A DNA stretch of 39,711 bases from UBA2160 sp964588665 (GTDB taxonomy: Bacteria; Chloroflexota; Dehalococcoidia; Lucifugimonadales; UBA1123). A program made the position numbers and the translations under genes. Positions within the stretch are counted from its first letter, which is position 1. The number at the start of each line of letters is the position of its first letter. Positions 1-8,163 of the stretch are shown in pieces. The stretch is from NCBI GenBank assembly GCA_964588665.1, contig CAZPQQ010000025.1, positions 1 through 39,711 of the forward strand, in the 5' to 3' direction. Under the pieces are notes generated by a model, which had not been told where the DNA came from, made no database searches, and worked only from the letters and a program-made list of their open reading frames with translations.

Positions 1-211
1 ATAGTCTCTGTTAATTTCAGGCCCAAATGTGTCCCACTTTCGCTGACGGTCTACAGTCCAGGTCCTTCGTCTTCTCTCCCGATGATGGGTTTGGTCCGGT
101 TGAGCGGGCGGCGGTTTCAACGCGCATGACGCACGCGGGGTGGGCAGGGCGGACACGAGCCGATGATGGGGACGCCCAGCAGATCGGCGGGCGATGTTTG
201 CCGGCCGAACG
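1..211. other. Left-edge stretch without a recognisable gene
   Basis: This sequence lies downstream of selD on the minus strand. The open frames crossing it have no recognisable family signature and look like shadows of selD or chance frames. I see no tRNA-like fold and no clear intrinsic terminator. Confidence 0.4.
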
Positions 212-1255
212 TCAGGCGTTCACACGGATGAGTTTGCCGTCGCCCAACGATCCCGACTCGACGATTGCGCCGACGACGACGTGTACGCCGACTCCCGCCG
301 TTTCGAGTTCGTCGACCAATCGGGGAGCGTCGTCCGCGGGCAGCGAGATCAGCAACCCACCGGATGTTTGCGGGTCGACGAGGATGTCCGCGGCCGTGTC
401 CGGCAATCCGTCGCCCCAATCCAACAAGTCTTCGATGGCGAGCATGTTGCGCGCGCCGCCTCCGGTTAGAATACCCTCTTTCGCCAACTCGACCGTGCCT
501 GGCAGCAGCGGGATCGCGCCGTACTCGATTGTCGCCGCGGCGCCGCTGGCGTCCAGCATGCCTCGCAGGTGACCGAGCAGCCCGAATCCAGTGACGTCGA
601 CGCAGGCGTTGACGCCGACTTTGACCATCGCGTCCGCCGCCGCGGCGTTGAGCTCGGACATCACGACAATCGCGTTCGCGAGAACGTCGTCGGCGACCAC
701 CTGGGCTCTGCCCGCAGTCGTGATTATTCCGGTGCCGATGGGTTTCGTCAGGACAAGGGCGTCGCCCGGCTTCGCGCCCGCGTTGGTGACCTGTTCGCCC
801 GGTTTGACGATGCCGGTGACGGCGAGTCCGTATTTGGGCTCCGCGTCGTCGACTGTGTGGCCGCCCGCGATCAGGACGCCGGCTTCTTTGGCCTTGGCTG
901 CGCCGCCTTTGAGCACGTTGGCGAGGATGTCTTTCGGGAGGTCGACCGGGAAGCCGACGATGTTCAATGCGATGACCGGCTTGCCGCCCATGGCATAGAC
1001 GTCGCTCAGCGCGTTGGCGACGGCGATCTCGCCGAACGCCGTCGGGTCGTCGACTATCGGCGGGAAGAAGTCGACCGTCTGGACCAGCGCGATGTCGTCG
1101 TTTAGCCGATACACGGCTGCGTCGTCGCCCGTGCTGATGCCGACCAGAAGGTTGGGGTCGCTGACGGTTGGCAGCTGACGCAGAACCTGCGCCAGGTCCT
1201 CAGGACTGAATTTGGCCGCTCAACCGGCGCAGGACGCGAGGCTGGTCAGCTTCAC
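212..1255 (-). CDS. selD: Selenide, water dikinase SelD; itself a selenoprotein (Sec at residue 12)
   Basis: SelD makes selenophosphate from selenide and ATP in the cytoplasm, the selenium donor for SelA. Conventional calling starts only at 1114, losing the N-terminus. Reading upstream in frame through a TGA at 1222-1220 gives the family active-site block Ser-Cys-Ala-Gly-Sec-Ala-Ala-Lys (C9, U12, K15); the Sec/Cys-to-Lys spacing matches the catalytic pair of known SelDs. The GTG at 1255-1253 gives 347 residues, a normal SelD length; an upstream TTG at 1276 is the only other in-frame start before a stop. Downstream blocks are typical: a GDDAAV glycine/aspartate motif near residue 40, DFFPPIVDDP, ANALSDVYAMGG, GGHT and DVTGFGLLGH. 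A SECIS-like hairpin follows the TGA (separate entry). Selenium-dependent SelD variants are known; assignment is firm, the exact start less so. Confidence 0.93.
1193..1208 (-). promoter_or_regulatory. Candidate bacterial SECIS element in selD
   Basis: On the coding strand, CAGTCC (1208-1203) pairs with GGAC and TG (1199-1196 and 1194-1193) around one bulged C, enclosing a three-base TGA loop. Seventeen bases separate the Sec TGA (1222-1220) from the loop, and the loop has G at its second position. Both match known bacterial SECIS rules: 16-37 nt from UGA to the apical loop, and a G among its first two bases. SelB recognition is inferred. Confidence 0.72.
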
Positions 1256-1484
1256 GTGGTCATGAATCTTAGTCAAAGTCTATCGCTCCGATTTTGTTGC
1301 ATCCAAAACGCACTTATCTTCCGGTCGTCAGGAGGGGGGCAGGTGTCGTGTCATGGCGTCCAGGCACATCCACGTCCGTCAGTGGGCCCGCAACACATCT
1401 GGGCTGCGTCCATATCACATCGGGCTCCGATTACGTCGGCCCACCTCTCCTCACCACGCCAGAACAATGTAGGCACTCAGTATA

Positions 1485-2939
1485 TCAAACCCCAACCAAC
1501 CGGTGACCCGACGGCGCGTACGCCGCGTCCTCGCGTTTGCCCGGATAGAACTTCGCCCGCCCGCGCTCTCGCTTCATCTCGCCGTCCTGGATGACCACCT
1601 CGCCTCGTTGCATGGTGAAGACCGGTTTGCCGAGAACTTGCTTGCCTTCGAACATCGTGAAGTCCGCGTTGCAGTGCTGGGCTTCGGCGCCGAGCGTGTG
1701 TGAGACCGACGGGTCGAAGATCACCAGATCCGCGTCGGAACCCGCGGCCAGGGCGCCTTTCTGCGGGTACAGGCCGAAGATCTTCGCCGGGTTCTCGCAC
1801 ATGACCTGGACCAGACGCGGCAGCGTCACCCTGCCTCGGTTGACGCCCTCCTCGAAGGCCACGCAAAGCATCTGCTCGGCCCAGTTGCCGCCGAAGTTGG
1901 CGTCGAATATCGACGAATCCTGTCCGGCGCCGGCGTCCTCGACCGGTCCGGCGGACTGGCCGCCCGTGAACTTCCGCTCCTGCTTGAAGCCGCAGAAGTC
2001 GCTGCCTATGGTGTCGATCAGTCCGCTGGCGAGTCCCCGCCACATCGCCTCGTTGTCCGGCCGTTCCCTGAGCGGAGGGCCGATCTTGGCAAGCGCTCCG
2101 TGGTCGAGCATCTCCTGGTTGGTCAGGTCAAGATACTGCGGGCAGGTCTCGCCGAACAGGCGCAGTCCCTCGCCTTTGAACCGCGTCAGAACTTCGAGCA
2201 CCTCCCGGGCGCTGAGGTGAACGATGTACAACGGGCATCCGGCGACCGTGGCATACGTTGCGGCCCGGTTGACCGCCTCGATCTCGAGAATCCTGGGCTG
2301 GGACTGCGCGAAATATTCCGCCGACGTCTTGCCTTCGGCGGTGAACTGGTCCACTAGGTGATCGATGCAGTATCCGTTCTCGGCGTGGACCATGGCTATT
2401 CCGCCGTCACGGGAGGCCAGCACCATCGCTCTGAGCATCCGGTCGTCGGGCATCATCATGCCTCGCCTCGGGTAGGTCATGAACATCTTGAACGAGATGA
2501 CGCCCATCTCGATCAGCGCCGGAACCTGCTCTTCCACGTCGTCGGCAGCGAGGAGGATGGCATGCGCGCTGAAGTCCAGATACGAGGTCTCGTTGGCCTC
2601 GTCGATGAACCGGTGCACCGCTTCAATGGTGGTGTCTTCGGCGCCCGTGGCCCGCTGGCTCCTGACGAACGGGACGACGGTGGTTATCCCGCCGAACGCG
2701 GCGCTGAGCGAGAACGTTTCGATGCGATCGGCGTTGTCTGGGTGATTGTGGGCGTCCACGACGCCCGGCAGCACGTACGCTCCGCTGGCGTCGACCACGG
2801 TCGAGGCTCGATCTCGCGGGATGTCGGGGCCGATCTCAGTGATCGTCTCTCCGGTGACCAGGACGTCTTCACGCGTAATCCCCGTGCCTCGAACCACCAG
2901 TCCTCCGGCGACGATGTAGTCGGCTTTTTGGTTGCTCAT
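1485..2939 (-). CDS. D-hydantoinase / dihydropyrimidinase family amidohydrolase
   Basis: A cytoplasmic cyclic-amidohydrolase of 484 residues, expected to open hydantoin, dihydropyrimidine or related cyclic ureide rings. It carries the binuclear metal site of the amidohydrolase superfamily: DAHNHP (H64, H66), the carboxylated-lysine block SFKMFMTYP (about residue 160), VHAENG, YIVHLSA, and the late aspartate in IGSDFCGF. The C-terminus has the beta-sandwich signature GSDADLVIFDP. The ATG at 2939 is preferred over one 12 codons upstream because a strong Shine-Dalgarno (AGAGAGGAGCG) sits just before it. It is transcribed alone from a promoter at 2971-2998, divergent from the metallo-hydrolase gene. 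The exact substrate cannot be read from sequence; allantoinase-type activity is an alternative. Confidence 0.85.
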   Translation of the reverse strand: MSNQKADYIVAGGLVVRGTGITREDVLVTGETITEIGPDIPRDRASTVVDASGAYVLPGVVDAHNHPDNADRIETFSLSAAFGGITTVVPFVRSQRATGAEDTTIEAVHRFIDEANETSYLDFSAHAILLAADDVEEQVPALIEMGVISFKMFMTYPRRGMMMPDDRMLRAMVLASRDGGIAMVHAENGYCIDHLVDQFTAEGKTSAEYFAQSQPRILEIEAVNRAATYATVAGCPLYIVHLSAREVLEVLTRFKGEGLRLFGETCPQYLDLTNQEMLDHGALAKIGPPLRERPDNEAMWRGLASGLIDTIGSDFCGFKQERKFTGGQSAGPVEDAGAGQDSSIFDANFGGNWAEQMLCVAFEEGVNRGRVTLPRLVQVMCENPAKIFGLYPQKGALAAGSDADLVIFDPSVSHTLGAEAQHCNADFTMFEGKQVLGKPVFTMQRGEVVIQDGEMKRERGRAKFYPGKREDAAYAPSGHRLVGV

Positions 2940-2970
2940 TGAACGCTCCTCTCTCATCGGTCTGGCTGGT

Positions 2971-2998
2971 ATCATACGCTCGGTCGATGCCCTGTCAA
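2971..2998 (-). promoter_or_regulatory. Sigma70-type promoter of the hydantoinase gene
   Basis: On the minus strand TTGACA (2998-2993) and TATGAT (2976-2971) are separated by 16 bases, about 30 bases upstream of the ATG at 2939. It is a near-consensus match in a divergent intergenic region. Confidence 0.7.
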
Positions 2999-3009
2999 GC
3001 TCGGCTTGA

Positions 3010-3038
3010 TTGAGTTGACGGACGGCTCAGGGTAGAAT
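3010..3038 (+). promoter_or_regulatory. Sigma70-type promoter of the MBL-fold hydrolase gene
   Basis: TTGAGT (3010-3015) and TAGAAT (3033-3038) are separated by 17 bases, about 58 bases upstream of the ATG at 3097. It faces away from the hydantoinase promoter. Confidence 0.55.
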
Positions 3039-3096
3039 GGATTTTCCATTCCCGTGTCGAAACCATCGTAAAACAAGTGAACGTCCGGAGGGGCAG

Positions 3097-3903
3097 ATGA
3101 CTGATTTCAGAACAACCGTGGGCAATGTCGAATTGGTGTCGCTGACAGATGGTCGTGGCGGCGGTCCGCCGACGGGCGTCTTTCCAGATAGTGCGGAAGA
3201 CATCTGGCGAGCCGAGTACCCTGAACTGTTGGACGCCTATGGCTCGATTAGTCTCCGCTACGGTTGCCTCGCGGTCCGATCCGGCGGAAGACTCATAATC
3301 GTCGACACCGGGATGCAAGCGCCCGATGGCGCGCTGCTGGACGACATGAAAGCCAAAGGAGTTGACAGGGATACGGTTAGCCTCGTGGTGACGACACACC
3401 TGCATCCTGACCACGTGGGCTGGAACCTCACGGGCGGTCAGCCGACCTTCCCCAACGCCCGCTACCTAGTCCCGCAATCTGACTGGGACTACTGGACTCA
3501 GCCTTCAGTGGTTGAGAATTCACCTCACATCCAAAACCAGGCATTGCCGCTCGAAAAGTTGAATGTGCTGGACTTGATGGAGGACGACTATAGCATCACA
3601 GACGAGTTAACGACGATCGCCACTCCCGGACATACGCCGGGGCACATCTCAATTGTCGTCGTATCTGCCGGGCAACGGGGCTTCATCTTGGGTGACGTGG
3701 CGCACAGCCCGGCCCAGGCTCATTACACCGACTGGAACCCTGGCTTCGACATAGACGGCCCGACCGCGCGACAGACACGCCACACGATCCTCGACCGTCT
3801 GGAATCCGACGGCTCGGTGGTCGCCACCGGGCACTTCCCCGACCCGGGCTTCGGCAAGTTCGTCAAGGGAGAAGCCGGCCGACGTGTATGGCAGGTTCTC
3901 TGA
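3097..3903 (+). CDS. Metallo-beta-lactamase-fold hydrolase
   Basis: A 268-residue MBL-fold metallohydrolase. The zinc-binding motif THLHPDHVG is intact, followed by ATPGHTPGH (third histidine), GDVAH (bridging aspartate) and a late ATGHFP histidine: a full two-metal site. The layout resembles the AttM/AiiA-like lactonase and general MBL hydrolase group rather than true beta-lactamases; no signal peptide is visible, so it should act in the cytoplasm. The ATG at 3097 is preceded by the strong ribosome site GGAGGGGCAG, so the 20-residue upstream extension is rejected. Its own promoter is visible upstream. The substrate is unknown. Confidence 0.85.
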   Translation: MTDFRTTVGNVELVSLTDGRGGGPPTGVFPDSAEDIWRAEYPELLDAYGSISLRYGCLAVRSGGRLIIVDTGMQAPDGALLDDMKAKGVDRDTVSLVVTTHLHPDHVGWNLTGGQPTFPNARYLVPQSDWDYWTQPSVVENSPHIQNQALPLEKLNVLDLMEDDYSITDELTTIATPGHTPGHISIVVVSAGQRGFILGDVAHSPAQAHYTDWNPGFDIDGPTARQTRHTILDRLESDGSVVATGHFPDPGFGKFVKGEAGRRVWQVL

Positions 3904-4032
3904 GGAGCGCATATCAGAGCCTGTAATGTGATCGACACGAAACCGGGCAGTCGGGCGGCTGGCCTGAAGGTCGAGTCCACCAAATTCGGCGGTGCTCTGG
4001 CCCTTCAGGCCCAAGCCCTGTTTTCGTCGAAG

Positions 4033-4680
4033 ATGCGTCGGGTCGCGACAGTCGTATGGGTGCTTCTGGCTTGCTTGTGGCTGACCTCGTGCGGAAGCGA
4101 CTCGGGTGTGCCCGCCGAAGTGCGCGCGCTTGTCGAGTTGGACACCGGAATCGAACTTGAAGACGCGAGCAACTTCCAGCGCGCTCACAACTCCTACAAC
4201 GCCGCCATCGACCTGGACCCCGGGTTGGCGGAAGCCTATGCGCGACGCGGGAACTCGTTCCTGAGGTTCGAGAAGATGAGTCCGGCGATGGCCGATCTGA
4301 ACATGGCCATCGAACTCGACCCGGAGTTGGCCATCGCGTACCTGTACCGGGGCGTCTTCATGGCCACAGTCCAGCGGCCCGGCGAGGCGTCCCTCGCATT
4401 CTCGAAATCCATCGAGTTGGACCCGTCGAATGTAGAGACGTATCTTCAGCGGTCACGGTTTTACGTGGAGCAGTCGGAACCTGATTCCGGTCTGGCCGAC
4501 CTGGACTCCGCGATAGCCCTCGACGCCGAGGCGGTCGACGTCTACATGGAGCGAGCCGCCTTGCACTTGCGAATCGGCAACACCGCCAACGCGGCCGCCG
4601 ATCTCGAGCAGGTGTTGGCCATGAGCCAGAACGAAGAACAGGTTCAGGTCGCCAGGCAGATGCTGGCCATCATCAGATGA
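4033..4680 (+). CDS. TPR-repeat lipoprotein
   Basis: A 215-residue predicted lipoprotein. Starting at the ATG at 4033 gives a compact signal peptide (MRR, then a hydrophobic core) ending in the lipobox LTSC with the lipidated cysteine at residue 20; the longer frame from 3928 would place about 35 odd residues before it. The mature part is a string of about five tetratricopeptide repeats, recognisable from recurring A-Y-AR-G and AI-LDP spacing (for example AAIDLDPG, MAIELDPE, SIELDPSN). TPR solenoids usually mediate protein-protein contacts; here probably anchored outside the membrane. No partner is evident; the next gene is a transporter 49 bases downstream. Confidence 0.78.
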   Translation: MRRVATVVWVLLACLWLTSCGSDSGVPAEVRALVELDTGIELEDASNFQRAHNSYNAAIDLDPGLAEAYARRGNSFLRFEKMSPAMADLNMAIELDPELAIAYLYRGVFMATVQRPGEASLAFSKSIELDPSNVETYLQRSRFYVEQSEPDSGLADLDSAIALDAEAVDVYMERAALHLRIGNTANAAADLEQVLAMSQNEEQVQVARQMLAIIR

Positions 4681-4729
4681 CGCCGTCGACCGCAACCGAT
4701 AGGCGCAGGCCTGCTCGCTCGCAAAGACG

Positions 4730-5995
4730 TTGACGGGCGGCGTTCGACCCCGGGACATAGCATGGCTGCTGGCGCTGTCGACCGTGCTTGTCGCCACACT
4801 GCTGCCATTCTCCAGCTACGTCGCGGCCATGCATTTCATCAAAGACGAGTGGGGCCTCAACAACACCCAGGCCGGAGCGATATTCTCAGCCTACCTCGCA
4901 GGATACGCGGTCGCGGCCCTCCTCGTTGTGCCGCTGGCGGACAGGTTGCCGGTGTCACGTGTGTTTCTGGCGTCGGCGTCCATAACGGTGCTGTCCAACA
5001 TCCTGTTTCCGCTGGTCGCACGGGACATCGTTTCGGCGTCCCTGCTGCGTGCGGCTGCCGGAGTAGGGTTAGTCGGCATCTACATGCCGGGCTTGAGGTT
5101 GATATCGGAACGATTTGCCGAGTCCGGCAAAGGCGCCGCGATGGGGTTGTACGTCACCGCCTTCTACTCCGCGAGCGCCATCTCGCTCGCGGCCACCGGA
5201 GGGCTAATGTCGCGCTTCGAATGGCGGGACGCGTATCTCGTCCTCGCCATTATCTCTGCGGTGAACATCCCGCTGGCGTATCTGGTCACGGCTGGTCGCC
5301 AGATATCTCGTAATCCCAGATCCTCCGGGAGATTGAACCTCAGGGTGATTCGCAACAGGCGGGCAGGGGCGTTCATCCTCGGCTACTCGTTGCACGCAAT
5401 GGAGCTGTATGCCGTGAGGGTGTGGCTTCCCGGACTGCTCATGGCGGTGCTCGTGGCCTCCGGCGTCAATCCCGTGGACGCGGCGGTGAAGTCGGCGACC
5501 ATCGGCGGCGTTGCCCTCGCGGCCGGTTCTGTCGGCCCGCTGATGGGCGGCGCCATGTCCGATCGTTGGGGGCGCACAAGAACGGCAGCCGGCATATTCG
5601 CGCTGAGCGGCGCGTGTTCTTGGACGATCGGTTGGATCGGCGATTTCCCGTGGCCTGTCGTGGTCGGCGTCGCCGTCGTGTACGGGTGGGCCATCTCGGC
5701 GGATTCGTCGATCTACTCGACGGCGGTCACCGAATCGGCGGAGGCGGGAGATCTGGGTTCGACGATGGCGATGCAGGCTTTCCTGGGATTCATGGCTGGG
5801 GTTTTGGGCCCCATTCTGATCGGCGCCGTTCTGGACGTATTCCCGGATTCCATCGACTGGGGCATGGGTTTTTCGGCGATCGGAATGCTGGCCTTGGTCG
5901 CCGTGCCCGTGCTGCTGCGAATCGGCGACGCATCGGGCGGCCCTGCACAATTGGCTGCCTCGGAGCATGGGTCCAGCCAGTCCAGCGATCGCTGA
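4730..5995 (+). CDS. Major facilitator superfamily transporter
   Basis: A 421-residue integral membrane protein with about 12 hydrophobic segments. It shows MFS hallmarks: the loop 2-3 region after the second helix (LADRLPVSRVF), the repeated form in the second half (GGAMSDRWGRTRTAAG), and a central hydrophilic linker around residues 185-205. The start is taken as TTG at 4730; a TAG lies just upstream in frame and no ATG or GTG precedes the first helix. The general look is of the anion/organic-acid-type MFS branch, but the substrate cannot be assigned. It may be cotranscribed with the preceding TPR lipoprotein. Confidence 0.82.
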   Translation: MTGGVRPRDIAWLLALSTVLVATLLPFSSYVAAMHFIKDEWGLNNTQAGAIFSAYLAGYAVAALLVVPLADRLPVSRVFLASASITVLSNILFPLVARDIVSASLLRAAAGVGLVGIYMPGLRLISERFAESGKGAAMGLYVTAFYSASAISLAATGGLMSRFEWRDAYLVLAIISAVNIPLAYLVTAGRQISRNPRSSGRLNLRVIRNRRAGAFILGYSLHAMELYAVRVWLPGLLMAVLVASGVNPVDAAVKSATIGGVALAAGSVGPLMGGAMSDRWGRTRTAAGIFALSGACSWTIGWIGDFPWPVVVGVAVVYGWAISADSSIYSTAVTESAEAGDLGSTMAMQAFLGFMAGVLGPILIGAVLDVFPDSIDWGMGFSAIGMLALVAVPVLLRIGDASGGPAQLAASEHGSSQSSDR

Positions 5996-6103
5996 TTCAT
6001 CATCGTCAGGTCAGTCGCTGTCCACTTGTTTTGAAACCTGCTCACAGACAACGGAGCAGTGTCAAAACCCACTTTTCGGAGCCTATGATCGACTCCACGA
6101 CAA

Positions 6104-6133
6104 TTGTGATTTGCCCCGCCGTTGGACTATAAT
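6104..6133 (+). promoter_or_regulatory. Promoter upstream of the zinc-ribbon/DUF4177 gene
   Basis: TTGTGA (6104-6109) and a perfect TATAAT (6128-6133) with an 18-base spacer lie about 90 bases before the ATG at 6225. The perfect -10 box makes a real promoter likely, and argues against starting the gene at the upstream ATG at 5967. Confidence 0.6.
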
Positions 6134-6224
6134 TCGGGAGACGAATCCCCTTTCACCCAACCCCTCGTGGACTCGCGTGCGACCCAGGCCGATCTTGGAC
6201 GCCGCGACGCCGAGAAATGGACGT

Positions 6225-6581
6225 ATGAGAATCTATTTTTGCCCAGAATGCGGGGGATACTCCCCGGGTCCCGCATCCCAATGCGACGAATGTCAGGCAG
6301 TGCTCCCGGATGACAGTTGGGCCGACGTCACCGAAGAAGAACTCTCACAACTAGAGTACATCGAGGAGTTCGAACTCCCTCCTGGGTTGCCAACCTGGGA
6401 GTACGACGTGATCAAGTTGAACACCGAATCCGGCACAAACGGAATCAGCTACTCAACCGAGGTTTTGAACCGCATGGGCGAGAAGGGTTGGGAGCTGATA
6501 AACATCCTGCCCGGCGACGACTCCGAGGGCCCTCGCTACGGCGTGTTCAAGCGTTCCTGGGTTCCGGGCTACGAAGAGTAA
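6225..6581 (+). CDS. Zinc-ribbon protein with DUF4177-like domain
   Basis: A 118-residue cytoplasmic protein. It begins with a four-cysteine zinc ribbon (CPECGG near residue 7, CDEC near residue 20), then an acidic linker. The C-terminal half (about residues 55-118) resembles DUF4177: an opening WEYDVIKLN strand, an N-xMGEKGWELIN block and a closing YGVFKR strand. A long open frame begins at 5967, but the ATG at 6225 lies downstream of a good promoter and starts right before the zinc ribbon, so it is preferred. Function is unknown; a small regulatory or adaptor role is possible. Confidence 0.7.
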   Translation: MRIYFCPECGGYSPGPASQCDECQAVLPDDSWADVTEEELSQLEYIEEFELPPGLPTWEYDVIKLNTESGTNGISYSTEVLNRMGEKGWELINILPGDDSEGPRYGVFKRSWVPGYEE

Positions 6582-6597
6582 CGTCCCGCGTGATCCG

Positions 6598-7539
6598 GTG
6601 TTCGACGCGAGTTGGCACGGACCGACCGGCAATTCGCGTTCGGTCAAACGGTCGATTCACAGCCCTCAGGCGCCAGTCCCGACGTCGGCCGTCCTGGCCG
6701 AAACACTCGGATTTCATTTCGTGATGATCGCCGATCACGTGGCAATTACCCCGGACGTCAGCGGTCGGTATCCTGCGCCGTTTTTCGACCCGTTTATAAC
6801 GTTGGCCTGGCTCGCGGGTGAGACCAAGCGCGTCGAACTCGGCACGACCGTGATCGTACTGCCGTACCGGAACCCGATCCTGACCGCCCGCCTGACCGCC
6901 AACATCGACCAGATCAGCGGCGGCAGGTTCATCTTCGGCGTGGGGATCGGTTGGGCGCAGCAGGAGTTCGCCGCTGTTGGAGCGGACTACCACAGGCGCG
7001 GCGCGGTGACCGACGAGTGCCTCGAAGCTATCAAGACACTGTGGACCCAAAATCCGGCGTCGTACGAAGGCCGACACATCGCGTTCCAGGACATCGACCT
7101 GTCGCCTATGCCCGTGCGTTCGCCTCATCCGCCGATATGGGTCGGCGGCGCGAGCCCGGCGGCGCTGCGGCGGACGGTCAAATACGGCGACGGCTGGCAT
7201 CCGATACGAATCCGAGTCGATCAGCTACGTGACGTCGGATTGCCTGCGCTCCGCGAAACCGCCGAGAGACTCGAACGACCCGTTCCGGCGCTGTGTCCGC
7301 GGATTCGTCTCGGACTGACCGACAGCCCACTGCCCGAGGAGACAAGGCTCGCGAGGGAGGGATCGGTCGATCAGGTGCGCTCAGACCTCGCGGCGCTCGA
7401 AGAGCTGGGCGCCGAATACGTCCTGCTGGACACGTGGGGAGACGACCTGGCCGAAACGACCCTGTACGAGCGAACGTTCGCCCAGTACTCCACGGTGGCG
7501 GAGAAGATCGCCGATCTCCCGCACGAGACGGTGCGGTGA
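6598..7539 (+). CDS. LLM-class (luciferase-like) F420-dependent oxidoreductase, N-terminus probably frameshifted
   Basis: A 313-residue TIM-barrel flavin/F420-type oxidoreductase. Diagnostic blocks are LAETLGFHFVMIADHV, VELGTTVIVLPYRNP, the ISGGRFIFGVGIGW segment, HPPIWVGGASPAALRR and GDGWHP. Family members begin with a short beta strand of the kind MxFGxxxP; in the called frame the first 30 residues do not resemble this, but the overlapping frame starting at TTG 6612 reads RQFAFGQTVDSQPSGASPDV, a plausible N-terminus that would join this frame at about 6688-6692 if one G were extra. The gene follows the DUF4177 gene by 16 bases. Such enzymes oxidise or degrade varied organic substrates; none can be named. 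Confidence 0.82.
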   Translation: MFDASWHGPTGNSRSVKRSIHSPQAPVPTSAVLAETLGFHFVMIADHVAITPDVSGRYPAPFFDPFITLAWLAGETKRVELGTTVIVLPYRNPILTARLTANIDQISGGRFIFGVGIGWAQQEFAAVGADYHRRGAVTDECLEAIKTLWTQNPASYEGRHIAFQDIDLSPMPVRSPHPPIWVGGASPAALRRTVKYGDGWHPIRIRVDQLRDVGLPALRETAERLERPVPALCPRIRLGLTDSPLPEETRLAREGSVDQVRSDLAALEELGAEYVLLDTWGDDLAETTLYERTFAQYSTVAEKIADLPHETVR

Positions 7540-7625
7540 GCGTACGCCGACTGCCGTTAGGTCGACAGATCAAGCCCCGGCTTTGACGCCGTCCCTGTCA
7601 CGTCCAAGCGAGGTATTTTCAAACC

Positions 7626-8137
7626 ATGGACATCGACGGGCGACGCGCCGGTTTTGATCTGCGCTCGAACCCCCGTTTAACGAACGTGCGGTCGATCGCG
7701 GTCCTTGCCGTCCTCTTCGGGGCAGTCTTCATTCTGGCCGCATGCGGGTCGGATTCGTCGTCTGCATCGGAGGCCGCCTCTGTGGCAGAGGGCGCCGCGA
7801 TATACAACGACAATTGCGCGGCTTGCCATGAAGAGAGCGGTGAGGGCGCGCCGAACTGGCAACGGCAGAACGCCGACAAGACCTATCCCGCGCCACCCCA
7901 CGACCTCACGGGCCACACCTGGCACCACGGGGACGGACACCTCTACCGGACAGTGCGGGACGGCGGCGGCGCCTTTGTCTCGCCGGGATTCAAGAGCGCG
8001 ATGCCTGCGTTCGGAGATCGGCTCGACCCACTAGAGATCAGGGCAGTCATCGCTTGCCTAAAGAGCCTCTGGGGCCCGACGAGCTGGCCGCGCAGGCGCG
8101 TTCCAGCGAGGTTGCCCCCTTCATCCTCGACGAGTAG
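7626..8137 (+). CDS. c-type cytochrome lipoprotein, one-base frameshift near the C-terminus
   Basis: A small exported monohaem cytochrome c. The signal peptide ends in lipobox LAAC, a serine-rich linker follows, then the haem site CAACH (about residue 65-69) and a distal methionine candidate in AMPAF. The ATG at 7626 has a GAGG ribosome site. As read, the frame continues to 8177 with an Arg-rich tail and runs through a hairpin into the convergent Nudix gene. If one base is restored at GGGGCCC (8071-8077), the tail becomes the family-like LKSLWGPDELAAQARSSEV and ends in TAG at 8135-8137, immediately before the hairpin. I therefore give 8137 as the true end. It probably transfers electrons at the outer membrane face; the partner is unknown. 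Confidence 0.8.
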
Positions 8138-8157
8138 GCGGGCCGGATGCGGCCCGC
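8138..8157 (+). terminator. Hairpin after the cytochrome gene
   Basis: GCGGGCC (8138-8144) pairs perfectly with GGCCCGC (8151-8157) around a six-base loop, starting one base after the restored cytochrome stop. The T-tract is weak. It may serve both convergent genes. Confidence 0.5.
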
Positions 8158-8163
8158 GCTTCG

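Noticed and set aside
27..572. Long plus-strand open frame at the left end
   Set aside because: It is antisense to selD, Ser/Pro/Arg-rich with no family features, and typical of shadow frames in GC-rich genes.
1220..1222. TGA as a true stop upstream of a shorter SelD
   Set aside because: The block before the TGA is the conserved SelD active-site region and the hairpin after it fits a SECIS; a stop reading would delete the catalytic residue.
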